Shown here piece by piece: positions 13,951-25,792 of a DNA stretch of 64,000 nt. Where the stretch lies: NCBI GenBank assembly GCA_013399855.1, contig VXAY01006112.1:1573469-1637468 (forward strand), read 5' to 3'. Source of the stretch: Oxyruncus cristatus. Lineage: Eukaryota; Chordata; Aves; Passeriformes; Cotingidae. Every line of letters begins with the position of its first letter. Position 1 is the first letter of the stretch. The notes beneath the pieces are model-generated. The model saw only the letters and a list, made by a program, of their open reading frames with translations. It was not told where the DNA came from and made no database searches. The position numbers and the translations under genes were made by a program.

Positions 13951-16129
13951 CAAGATTGCAAGGAGAGGTTTGCTGTGGCTGAGGCTACAACTAAATGAGA
14001 ATTGAAAAAGCAGACAAATAAGAGCAAAGAAAAAAGACTATTTCCCAAGCCCCAGGATCCTGATGGTTGGCTGTCACAGCAGGAGCCGCTCCGTGTTACT
14101 GAGACTATTAGTCTCTCTCACAATTCGAGACATAAATAATCTGTAAGAGAATTCATTGCCTTTCTACCCAATTAAAACCCCAAGTTCCTACAAGAGAGCA
14201 ACAAACCCAAGTCCACATTAAACATGTCAAACTTTCTGTTAAACCTTCTGAGAATGGAAGGAAGAGCCAGCAGAGCTGAAAAGCCTCAGGACTTCAGAGG
14301 GTCCCAAAATGTGGCGAAAGGGAAACTTTCCCTGCTTGGTGGAAGCAGATGGCACAACATGGGAACTTCTTAGCAACCTCTTCTTCCACCACACTGTTCA
14401 TCAGATATGAGCCAAGAAATTGGCTTGTTCTCTTGAAGTTCACTGAAGATCTTCCCATACGGGATTTATTGGCAGCTTGGATGTTACTCCAAGCTTGCTG
14501 TAAACCACCTGGTTTAATCTTAACATCAAAGAGCCGGGGATTTAATTTATGAAACTTTATAAAGTTGTTTTTTGTTTTTTTTTTTTCTGAGCCCATAGCA
14601 GCTAAGTATATTTCACATCCCATCTGCTTTCATCCTTGTTTCCTCCTCACAAGGAACTATTCTGGTAACAATCACACTCAGGCAGAAATTAAAGCCAGGA
14701 AATGCAATAAGTGAGTATTCTGAAAAACACAGAAATGAGGAGCGTGTTCATATCTATTTCACTGCAAAAGAATTACTTCATTAAAAAATTTTTCTGCAAA
14801 AAACATTATAGAATTGCCATAGAATAACCATGAAAAGTATGTCATCTTGTGAGGGTGAGGGGAAAAAACAAAAAGAAAGAGGATAAAACAAAGAGAAAGA
14901 AGAAAAATAAGTACCTATTAATGCAGCTAGTTTAGAACAGTGGAATTCTACTGCAAGCATAATCAGGTATTTCCACTTTTTCACTGGGATAGTTCATGAT
15001 GTTATATTTTTTGATGATCCATTATGCCATACTTTATTCAGCTACTTCCATTCCTGGTGCAGAAAGTCGTGTTAATGTTCTCCAATGTTGTAATGAATGG
15101 AGAAGGCTTTTAAAAATATATCTATTACCATGTAGACTCACTCTATGAAGAAAGTCAGTTGTTTCATTACCCCATGTGTTGGACCCAACATCATCTGGAA
15201 TTTTGAAGTAGAACTGCCCTGTTTTTGTTAGAATGGAACATATAGAAGATACAAGGGCAAAAGGTGTCTTTTATTAGATGCACCTAAAACTCAGTAAAAT
15301 GTCTCTCTTTAAATAAAGAACCCCAGATCTGCTGGTTCTGATAAATTAAACAAAAAGATTTGAATACAGATCTACTCCCCACCTCCTCTGTCCAGTTTTG
15401 GTCCTCAGGAAGAACCTCACTGTACTTTTTAAACTATGGCAGTTTTTTTTACCTTAGTCTTTGCTCACTTCTTCGGGTGAGTTTTTAGTGTTAAGCAATG
15501 AAAGGATTCTCAGCTTTGGGATAACTGGCAAATATATTTGTTACAGGTTTTCTTTTTCCCTGTTGCTTATTTTAGATTATTGCCCTGCTGTGTGATAGTG
15601 TCTAAAGAAACAGTAGTATATCTCACTGGTGGTTTCCGAAAATTAAAATGCCTGATACCGTGTTAATTAATTTCCACAGGGACAACAGTTTACTTCAGCA
15701 AAAAGATTAATGAAAAATATCTCAGAGGAAAAAAAATTCTTCTAGGCAGCTCCAGAGCCAGGTTTCCTCTCATTGGAATAGATTTAAGAGACTGTGCTAT
15801 CTGTTACTGAAACATTCTGCCTTTTCCAGGCTATTGAGATTCACAGAATAAAGGGCCGAGGAAACTGCTGGTCCACAACAGATAATGGAAGCAAGCATTA
15901 GTCTATTTAAAACTGATGAAAATCAGTAATTTTACTGCATCACTTTATCCATGCAAGGAGTTGGTTCAGACACAGCATTATTTGTTCGTCTCTATATTTA
16001 GAACACCATTTACCTGTCTTGTACTAACCAGGTTTGTACATGGGAAACAAGCATTTCACATCACTGTTGTTATATTTGGACAGTTCTAAACAAGCACATG
16101 AAGGAAAAGCTATGGGAGGGAAGCAAGAA

Positions 16130-16153
16130 AATCAACCCAGTGTTGGGTTGATT
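16130..16153. repeat. 10-bp hairpin with a 4-base loop
   Basis: Arms aatcaaccca (16130-16139) and tgggttgatt (16144-16153) flank gtgt. The right arm is followed by an imperfect second copy of the ttgggttg...ttgacagg block (to about 16190), so a small local duplication is likely. Confidence 0.7.
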
Positions 16154-16799
16154 GACAGGAGGAGGGTTGGGTTGCCTGTATTGACAGGGAAGATGCAAGG
16201 ACTAATTCGGAACTGGCAGCAAGACATCCAGGAGCACATGTCAAGCAGAAAGGTTTTGATATAAAACTTCATCAGGAGAGAGGTCAGGATAGAGATGGAG
16301 CTGTCAGTGAATATATAATTGGAATATATATAATATATAACAGGAGCAAACAAAGGGTGCAGAGGCAGAAGGAAGTGACAAGACAGGAGATTCAGCAGAG
16401 ATGCTCACACAACACCCAGAGATAAAACACAATTAGGAAAATATGGATTCATTAAAGATGAGGAAACTAAGGTTTCCTTACAGAAGTATGATGGACAATG
16501 CTAAAAAATGCATCCTTCTCTTGAGGTGAACTTCTCCTATTTCACAAACCCTCCTGGTAAAGTCAACCCTTTCCTCAGCAAGGTGGTTGGAAACATCACA
16601 TGTGACATTTACCTTGGGACATAAAGTTCCTCAAGCTTTTTAAAAATAAGCACATTTCTACCCACGCCTGCCCAGAACAACAACTCTCAACGATGTGAAA
16701 ACAATTACAGCCCATTTCCAAAGTGCCAATACAAGGCACAGCAACTGAAAGCACCATTTCAACAACAATAATACGGATATGAAACATGTATCGGGAGTT

Positions 16800-17060
16800 T
16801 ATAATAACGTGATGTGCTCTATACCATTAACTTTTAATTAACTCCAATTTTGCCACAATTAAACTCAATTAAGGCAGAATGTCTGACATTGCAATTAGCT
16901 GTATATAAACACCCCAGTTGGTGTCACATTGAATTAATGTCTCCTGGTGGTGGACTCTCTTTCCAAGGATAATGGATTTACCACCATCAGACTGCTAATT
17001 GGACCTGGCACCTCATGTGTTGTGTGTATCTGAGACATAACACCAGAACTTACTTTCCTG
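16800..17060. promoter_or_regulatory. Candidate conserved non-coding element
   Basis: Dense homeodomain-type cores (cttttaattaactcc, caattaaactcaattaagg, tgcaattagctg) are followed by non-repetitive sequence with ggtggtggactctc and taccaccatcag. There are no simple repeats and no coding potential. The call rests on texture alone. Confidence 0.22.
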
Positions 17061-18775
17061 AACAACTGTGCTTGTCAGAGCTCCACAGATTTCAAATGCA
17101 CCCAGCCAAATTCTTCACTGCACTGTACATTCTGTAATCATTCCCATATAGAAAAGCTCTTAAAAATTTGTAAGCCCTGTGTTTTAAAACCCAAATTTTA
17201 CATTCGCTTTTCTTCTCGATGTCTCGTCAACAACGAAAATCATTATACAGTAAAAAACCCCATAACACGTGTAGAGAAAGAAATCACATCTATTAGCAAG
17301 CACCACGTTTAATGCAATGAATTGTTTCTTTTTAGCAGAGTTTAGTTCAAAAACTGGGTTTTTTCTGATGTTTTACACATTGGAAGTTGAACTCTGTCTC
17401 GTGAACAGTCCTGCTGAAACTATTGGGGTTTGGGTTTATGCATTATAGTCTCAATGGGAAACAGTTAGACAACCACTAGTCTCAGTTCAGTTTTGGATTG
17501 CTGACACAATTATGCTGCCCCAAAGAGAGATATCAAGACAAAAACAACACCCATCACTTCACTGCCAACCTCACCACTGCTGGGCAACGTGTGTGACTTG
17601 CACCACTTGGCATCAGTCAGAGTAAATCAACATTTACTACTACTAAGTGCACTAGTGCTCAACTTTCAGCAGCCAATCTGGGAGATTAAGGTGGCAGCAT
17701 AAATAACAGGAGAAAACTGATCCTAACACCTTGAGGAAAATGGTTATTTAACTCCTCTGAATTCCTAACAACTGTTAGAAAAAAAGTTACAACCAAATCT
17801 AACACAACAGACAAGTGAAACTGAAACAGTGGCTTCACAGACTTTACATGAGCATTTACTTCCCTCCTTATTTAACCCTAAAAAGTCTGCAGCAAAAAAA
17901 TTACAAGAAGTCATATAAAATACAGAAAAATTGGAAGATTAGTCACCACATCTTTTAAAGAGCTAAATCTTGTTTTGAGAGGTTCTTACAATTAACAATC
18001 TAACACTTAATAAAATCGATGGCCAGTAGAGTTACATAAATGCTGAGAGATTTGGTGGTTGGTTTGGGGGCTTTTTTTAAGTGATACATTTCATCTGCCA
18101 ATTGTATCAAACCTCTGGTTTCCTTTCCTACCATCCTGACTCCTCCATTTCCTTCCCATTTAGAGTAAAGCAAAGAGCCTGTGCAGAAGCTGGTAAATTC
18201 TCTATGCTGCTCACATAGGGCAAGTTTTGTGCTATGAAAAGGAAAACATTCTCATTAATAAGCAGCTTTAATAAGTCTAGCTTAAAAATGATGCTTATAA
18301 GCTTCATACACATGTCCTGGTGTTCCCTGTGAACAGATAAAAGAAAATTGACCCGGTGGAAATGACTTCCCATAATTATATGCTTCTGAAAAGTTTTGGG
18401 ATTGGGAGCAGAATGCATAATTGGCTTAAATCATACCTTTTACATTCGACATAAAATACTATAATTTATGGTGCTGAATAGCGAAAATTAAACCCAAGTA
18501 GCTCATCCCAGCACATTTGCTTCTCACTTCAACAAAATGATCAGATCAGCAGGAGCAAAGGATCCTTCAGCATCGCTGCAGGTTGAGTCACTGCTGATGC
18601 TGTATGAGGAGCAGCATTCACTAAATCACTACAACTACTTCTGTGGGGATCAGAATGTGCTCTGGGTGTTCACAGGTGACAAAAATGTGCGTATATTTCA
18701 AGACCTGCTGAGATCAAAAAGTCGTGTTGTGTGGCCATTTCCAATAACGTCAGACAATCACAGACACAGACTGAG

Positions 18776-19034
18776 AAGGTTAGATGAGGGAGATGGAATA
18801 AATGACAATTTGTTCAGAAAAACATGGGTTTTTTTCACCCAGAGGGTGGTTGGGCACTGAACAAGCTCCTCAGGGCAGTGGTCAGAGTCCCAAGGCTGCC
18901 AGAGCTCAAGCAGCACTTGGACAACTCTCTCAGGGACAGGGTGGGATTGTTGGGGTGTCCTGTGAAAGACCAGGAGTTGTACTGGATGGTCCTTGTAAGT
19001 CCCTCCCAGCTCAGCTTATTCTATGATTCTATGA
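18776..19034 (+). mobile_element. CR1 LINE, 5'-truncated, 3' end
   Basis: The plus strand shows the typical avian CR1 3' region in order: a gagggtggttgggcactg block (GTGAGGGTGGTGAGGCACTGGAACA in family consensus style), a short linker, gacagggtgggattgttggg, then ggatggtccttgtaagtccc, and finally the 3' terminal repeat attctatgattctatga (19018-19034). The end is intact to the last repeat unit. The 5' boundary is approximate, with similarity fading near 18776. CR1 elements typically have such 5'-truncated copies with no poly-A tail. It lies antisense to CDH13. It carries no functional ORF; the overlapping readings at 18802-19129 are by-products. Subfamily not determined. Confidence 0.93.
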
Positions 19035-19889
19035 CATCTATGAATATTCTAATAAAGCCCAGGACAAAACATAAGGAAGGAAAGAAGAAAGGGGTATATA
19101 AGTATAAATATGCTCATAAAATTCTTTAACATTTTATCTGTCATCAGGGAATCTTCTGCTTAACTCACAAATGCAAATGTGCAGGCCTGAAGAGTGTCCC
19201 GAGTCTGTTATAGCAAAGTATGTATCAATACACTGTAAATACTAATTGCAATTGAATACACACTGACATATATTGTCATTATAAATACTTTGAGCAGAAT
19301 CTATTGGGGAAAAAATCATTATATGCTACTGGTGGCTTTTGTTTGTAATTATGTTCTCTGAATCGCATCTTCAGTATTTTCAAAAATCAATGGAATTTCC
19401 TCTTTAAGCTGAAAAACTGCAAAAAATACATCACATCTTTTTGGTTTGGTAATTGCTACTAATCTAAGAGTTTGATTTCCAAACAGGAGAAAAAAAAAGG
19501 GTTGTTGAAAACAGTTTTTATTCTTAATGCAAACCTGTGTCAAAAGCCTGTGATCTGACTGCTACACTTTGGTCAAATAACTTGAAGCCTTTTTCTAGGA
19601 GATACAATTTCACCTTTAATTGCAATTTTCATTCAGAATTCAACTAATCAATTCACTAATCCCACCGCTAGAATTTAGGAGACAACTTGCTTTTCGTATA
19701 TCAGCCCTGGCACATCAGCCAGGAATTGACATGGGAAATTATTTATACTCTTGCCCCTACAAGTTCAAAGCGTGTGGCAGAGGCAGCAAGCACAGCATTG
19801 ATCAAAGCTCCCAGGAAAGAAGTGGAGGGAAATTAAATGCATGTCCTCAAACACCTCCATCCCTTTAAAGCACTTCCTTTAATAAATGC

Positions 19890-20060
19890 ATTGCACAAAT
19901 CAATTGCAAACAGGCCTAACAGGAACCGAAGATCCGTCTCATTAGATGGCTTAGTACCTTCAAATTAATAGGGACTGTTAATTTAGTAATTTAAAACCTG
20001 ACAAAATGCAGTGTGTTTTTTAAATTAACCCGCGGTTAATGTATCAAAGGATACAAGTGC
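19890..20060. promoter_or_regulatory. Candidate conserved non-coding element
   Basis: Block with ttcaaattaatagggactg, gttaatttagtaatttaaaa and aaattaacccgcggttaatg, the last containing a CpG-rich ccgcgg within an AT-rich palindrome-like context (ttaacccgcggttaa). No ORF. Function is inferred only from texture. Confidence 0.18.
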
Positions 20061-21708
20061 AGTTGCAGTGCCCCACTCCTGCGGCGCCATGTCTGTGTTC
20101 TGCAGAGCTGAGTGACAAGTGACACCTTTGGAGAACCAGTTTGTTGGGTCTTACAGCCCATAAACATCCGACTGTGCTTTAATTTGCTGGTTTCATGTAC
20201 AGCAGGTCCATGATTCCCGAAGATCAGAGGCATCGGGTATATCCTGAGGAGCACAGAGCAGATGTGCACATCCCAGGATCTGAACTTAGGAACACCTCAG
20301 ACAGGCCCAGCAAGTACTAAAATTGCTGGTTTTTCTCTGAGTCTCTATTGGAAACCCTAATTTTTTTCCACCAAGACAGAGGATTGCAACTCTCCCTGAG
20401 AAAAAAACTCCAGCTGCTGGGAATAAGGCCTTCAGACCTGAGAATCCCAATGCTGCTGAGTGAAACTCATCTTCTCTGTATCCATGGGGGATAACTGATC
20501 TCAGGGAAACCAGGTGCCCATATAAAATGGCAAGAGTAGGGTATTCTGCCATATCAAATGTTTTCTTTCCTCTTTAGAGGGGTGAACGTAAGATACAATG
20601 AAGTTGCACAGCATTTAGTAAAATACATGTTATTTTTAGAACAATTTCTTTGCCTGTTTTCCATCCTCTCCACTAGGTTTTCTTAGCAGCAAGGGAAAAA
20701 TGGAAGTTTTTTATAGGTTGTTTTAGACAACAAGAAAAATTGGCGGTTTAAAACTGTCATGGTTTTCCTCCCTCTTAGTGATTCCTAAATAGTAAACCAT
20801 AATCCTGTTATTTAATTCTATTAAATCTTCTAAATCTAATGGAAATATAACAGCAGTACATTGCTTTATTTGTTCCCATCCTCGAATAAAATCTGTATAT
20901 GAATACAGATCACCTGGGTATTATGGAAACATAACACATTTAAGAAATATCTACAATAGCAGAGCCTTAAATAGATAATAGGTATTTTCGATGCAATGCA
21001 TTCAGATATCTGAATTACCAGTATGTAAAATAAACATTAAGAATAATGTCAAGAGCAGAGGTTGTAGAGAATTCTGCAAAGATGAACCAGCTCTGGCTTG
21101 CAAATTTAAACTGCAAATACAACTGCATGGCAGGGTACACCATATCACACTTGTTAATAATAAAAGCTAGTAGAAATATCTTGTATTTCTCCGAGCTTTC
21201 CATGCATATAACCAGTTCAAGGAGAGGTTTTCTGGCTCCATAGCACCTTCCCCAATATTTTACCCTTCTTTCCCAATCAGAAGCCTTCAGCCCCAACTGG
21301 AACGTTTGATGTTCCATATTTTAGAGCTGCGCTTCAGCAGAGTTTGAAGCAGAACATTTACCAGGCCCGGCTCCTGCTGCCACCAGACTAACAAATTTAG
21401 ACCAAATGTTTTGAAGATGCCAGAAATGCTCTCAGAGAAGAGATGTCCCTATGGGGAAGCCTCAAAGGATCAGGATTCCATTAATGTGTCTGTCCTTGTA
21501 AACTTTCAGTCACACACCTGCACGAAATAAGTTTTGCCACTCCCTACTGAGACCTGTTCTGCACTCTGCAGAAAAACTGAAAAACCCCTCAAAAGAAGAA
21601 GATTCATCATGTGACTCTAAACATATGGTGTTTTACATGAACTGAGATGAGCAAATTATCTGTTGAAAATTCCTGAGCTGAAGTCACATCTCTTGTTAAT
21701 GAGCTACT

Positions 21709-21727
21709 AAAAAAAAAAAAAAAAAAA
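21709..21727. repeat. Poly-A run, 19 A
   Basis: Uninterrupted run of 19 A following gagctact. The flanking DNA shows no recognisable retrotransposon, so this is a simple mononucleotide repeat. Confidence 0.9.
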
Positions 21728-22215
21728 TACATTCACATACATACAGCTTAATTTTAAGGAATTTGTCTAATTAAGAAATAATTAGTAATGACCTGAGTAA
21801 ACCAGGACAAATACAGCAAGACTTTTATCATTTACATGCTAGTAAAAAGATGCCAAGTAAAATTTCCATATTAGAAGTCTCTTCACACAGTGCTCTCTAA
21901 ATATTTATAACTTTAGTCTTCTAAACCTCTCTCACTCATTTGCTCTCGCGCATTGATCTTAAGAAAGAAAAATGTGAACACAGAGGAATCACCTGTTTCC
22001 ATCAATGTTTCCACCACGAGTGACTAAGAGGGAGGAAAAGGGAGATTTTTACTGCTCTGCTTACAGCGTGCAGTGCTGCCAACTCTCCCGCTTTTGAGTT
22101 TCCTTAGTTATTGGTTTTTCTAAAGGTCCACCTATCGAGTCCTGTCATGTTTGCACTTTAAAGAATTAAATATACAACTGCCAAAAAGAATTCCAGAGTT
22201 CAGATGGTGTAGATC

Positions 22216-22230
22216 AAAAAAAAAAAAAAA
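22216..22230. repeat. Poly-A run, 15 A
   Basis: Uninterrupted run of 15 A following gtgtagatc. Simple mononucleotide repeat within the intron. Confidence 0.85.
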
Positions 22231-24195
22231 CCACCCAGAAGCCAGGTTCAGAGGAACTCAACGCATCGCTCAAACTCTCAGGCAAGTTTTAGGGCTCTGA
22301 CATGTTTTAAACTCTTGGGACAGATGCTGACAGTAGGATCCTTAAGATTCAAATCTCCACAAATAACCCAGAAAAACTGCAATTAGGAAATAATGACAGT
22401 GTGGTAGTGATTTCATGCTGTCAAGCACAGAAAGAAGATTTTCATTTCACTGCAACAGAAGTGAGATTTGAGGGGAATAGATGAGGTAGTTGTATATAAA
22501 TCCATGAGGATGTGGTAATGGTTATAATATCATACATTTGTTTTATGCACTGACATATACTTTAGACATATCTGTAGGTCTTTAATCAAAGTACAGCAGA
22601 AAAGCAACCTGAACACATACACATATGTAGCAGACTGACGTGCAGCTGTATTCTTTTTAATGGATTGGTGTAAAAATTATACCAGTCTTAGTGCTGGCTT
22701 GATGTATGTTACGAGATAGAAGTGTAGTGACAAAACATGCGTTTCCTTACATTGTATTTCTTTTTAACACCACAGAATTCACCTGTGATGCACCAGAGAA
22801 ATGGATTCTACTTATGCTCTTGCAAAATCAGTCAATTTGTTGCCTTTGGTGCAGTTGGAGGGCCCAGTTCTGCTGTAGCTGCACCCACAGCACAGTTAAT
22901 TGTCATCAATGTGGTAGCACAGAGATACTTGATATATTTTGGGGTGGGGTGGGGGAGACAATCCACAAAGAGTTCTAATTTCATTTCCACACCTCAAAAT
23001 ATAAAATTTTACTATCACCCATCCCTAACTGGCCACGTGCCTCATTTGTGGGCCTGAGATACAGATGGATCCTTGCAGATTTGAAACACAGAAGTCAAAA
23101 AGCTTGGAAGGTGACAATGGTCAAGTGGATCCTGGACTCCAAACTTATGTCTCCCTTTTTAATTTCTTTTTTTCAGAAAATAGTAATTTTAGCATCATTT
23201 CAAGAGTGGAGACCTCATGATCCATAGTGTCATTTTTCCTCAAAGCCTCTTACAGACGTGGAAAAAATATATAACGATGAACATGCCATGTTAGGGGTCC
23301 TGTGAAACTATCATATTTAGGGCTCCTGAAGATCAGTGTAAAAGAGAACATGTACAAAAAGATTGGATCTTCAACTGGACAATGATATCTAAGTTAAGAG
23401 TTCTGTTGTAGCCTAATTCCCTTTAATGGTGTTACAGTAACTTGCAGACTGGAACACAGAATCATCAAACTGACTGAAGCATCCCTGTTTATTAATTTTA
23501 TACAGATTCTTTTCACACATTTTGAAAAAGTGTCACCCCACTCCACACTAATTGAAATTTACCTCTGCATCAAAATCACAAACCTGTCTAGTGGTTGTGC
23601 CACAAACACATGCAGACACAGCTTTAAAATTACAGCCTATTATCCTCCAATAATTTTACAGAGATCAAGCATTAAACTCCTTGTTCTGAAGCCACAGAAC
23701 TCATTATTATATCAGGTGCTCTGGGACAGCTCACTTTTGAGGAGACCACGATTCCAGTGCTGACAGAACTATGTATTAGAATTACTTTAATGAATTAAAT
23801 GCTGGTAGTTTCCAGCCAATCATACACTCCTTAAATTAATATCCACAAGCTGATGGAAGAGATATATAGACTCAAAGGCATTAAAATGGAAACAAAATTC
23901 AGTTTTCCACCAAAATTTCTTAACATCAGAAATTAACTACCTGGGCTGTGTCACAAAAAATGCAGAGAAGGCAGAGTCATGTGGGAAGCAATACAAAGTC
24001 AAGGGTTTCTGGAGCACAGGTTTCGGAAAGGATTTATTTAGGAACACAGCTGATTAGAATGGCTAAAGCAGCACAGCTTTTGCAGAGACAGTGGAAAGGT
24101 TCTACCTAATAACCAAACAAATTTATGCTCAGATGATGATTGTGTGCAGCCCTGGCAACGTTATTTATGGAGAGCAGGAATCAGGGCAGTGTGTG

Positions 24196-24420
24196 TGACT
24201 GAGGAAAGGCAGAGAGTGCAAGTGAATGACATAAAACATCAAGAAAGACAGGGAGAGTAAAAGGGTTATGGAGAGAAGGTAAAAGTGTGAGGGGAAAAAA
24301 AGATGCAAGAAGGTGGAAAATGAAGGGGAGATTGTAGGAAAGGGTAAGACAGGTCTCATGGTTTTCCTCAGGTACGTAAAGAATGAGAGGTCGGGAAGGA
24401 GACAGCAAGTGCTCCAAGTG
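24196..24420 (+). repeat. Purine-rich region
   Basis: The plus strand is A/G-biased over about 225 bases (gaggaaaggcagagagtgca, agaaagacagggagagtaaa, ggagagaaggtaaaag). The CDH13 pre-mRNA is therefore pyrimidine-rich here. No coding potential beyond frames kept open by this bias (24165-24441 on minus). Confidence 0.55.
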
Positions 24421-24530
24421 CAGACAGAAAATTATTGACAAAAAGATAGAATGAATTCATTGCTTCAGTCCTCAAAATAAACTAAAATAAGAAGTAGTTA
24501 TTACAGACCATACTTGTCTTCTTTAGAAAC

Positions 24531-24546
24531 ACAAGCTATAGCTTGT
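24531..24546. repeat. 16-bp perfect palindrome
   Basis: The sequence acaagctatagcttgt equals its own reverse complement with no central spacer. It contains two AGCT sites. No associated element is recognised. Confidence 0.75.
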
Positions 24547-25721
24547 CATGGAGCCACATTTACAAGATCAACAAGTAGCCATAGAAACCAAGGTCTTGCC
24601 AGCAATTAGAACATTAAGATTCTGATTTTTTACCAAATGTGTAAATCAGACAGAATTCTTTCTGTATTGGGAGGAACAAGATCAATGCAAATTTGAGCAA
24701 CCAAACTTCAAAAATGTCTATGTTACATTAAGAATGTTAACAATGGACTAGGAAAAGCTCAAAGTAGTGTTGCAAAATAGCAAGGCCAGACCTTCAAGAC
24801 TCTGACTTGAGCCACAGGACAAGTCAAAATACCCATTGTCACATTTTTGCACACTTAGCAAAGAATCAGGAAGCTCAGAGCTTGTGCACCTATTCAGAAA
24901 AGCAAACAAACAAAAATATACACCTAATAAGAGGTGAACCAGGACCATTCATAAGGACCAGATTAATAGTTCCTTCTTGATCTATGGCTAGCTTGCAAAA
25001 TGCCAATATATCAACCTGTGTTCAAGAAAAGTTTAGGAGCAGCAAAAGATTTCCAAACCAAGTCTGACTTGCACCAACCAGAAAAAGAGCTGTTCCTATC
25101 TTTCCTATAAACTCTTAATCTGCACCTCTTATCTGTGAGTGCAATCAGGTACATCTGAGTACAGAGCACACCAACAAACGTGGAAAAATATGAAACAATT
25201 GCACAGAACTTGGGCCCACGAAGTAACAGGTACTACAGACCTAAGCTGGGGGAGCTCACTTAGAATTTCCCTCGCCTCTGCTCAGACCCGCCCTAGAGCG
25301 GCTCAATGCAACAGCAAACCCTGGGAACTGCTGCCACATCCACCACCACACACAGCTGGGAGAAGTCCCAAGGATTGCAAAGGCAAGACTCCTTCCTTTC
25401 ACTGCAGGAAAACACGAGGTCTGGGGAAAGGGCAAAACGTCTCCTAGATATTGATGTTGCACCCGGACCAGTGAGCCCTCAGCAAGGTGTTCCAAGGGCT
25501 GCAATAACACAAACAAAGAAAAGAAACAAACAGATCGATCATGGTAAAGTATCATGATGACATTTAAATGCCTTATCATGCAATTAATATGCACTAATAA
25601 AAGTGGTTTCACAGGCTGTTAACATAATATGGCAAAAAAATGTTATTAGTCTCCTCTTATTTTACTGAACTCATCATTACTCTTTCCAGGAGTGGTGTTC
25701 TATCGGAAAATAATAGTAATT

Positions 25722-25792
25722 AAAAAAAAAAAAAAGCCAAAAAACAAACAAACAAACCAACACCAAAACAAACAAGCAAAAATTAACCAGCC
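25722..25792. repeat. A-rich tract with (CAAA)n units
   Basis: A 13-base A run leads into gcc and then degenerate CAAA repeats (aaacaaacaaacaaacc, caaaacaaacaagc). Low-complexity DNA; a shorter relative occurs at about 39567-39591 and a longer one at 60371-60500. Confidence 0.8.
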
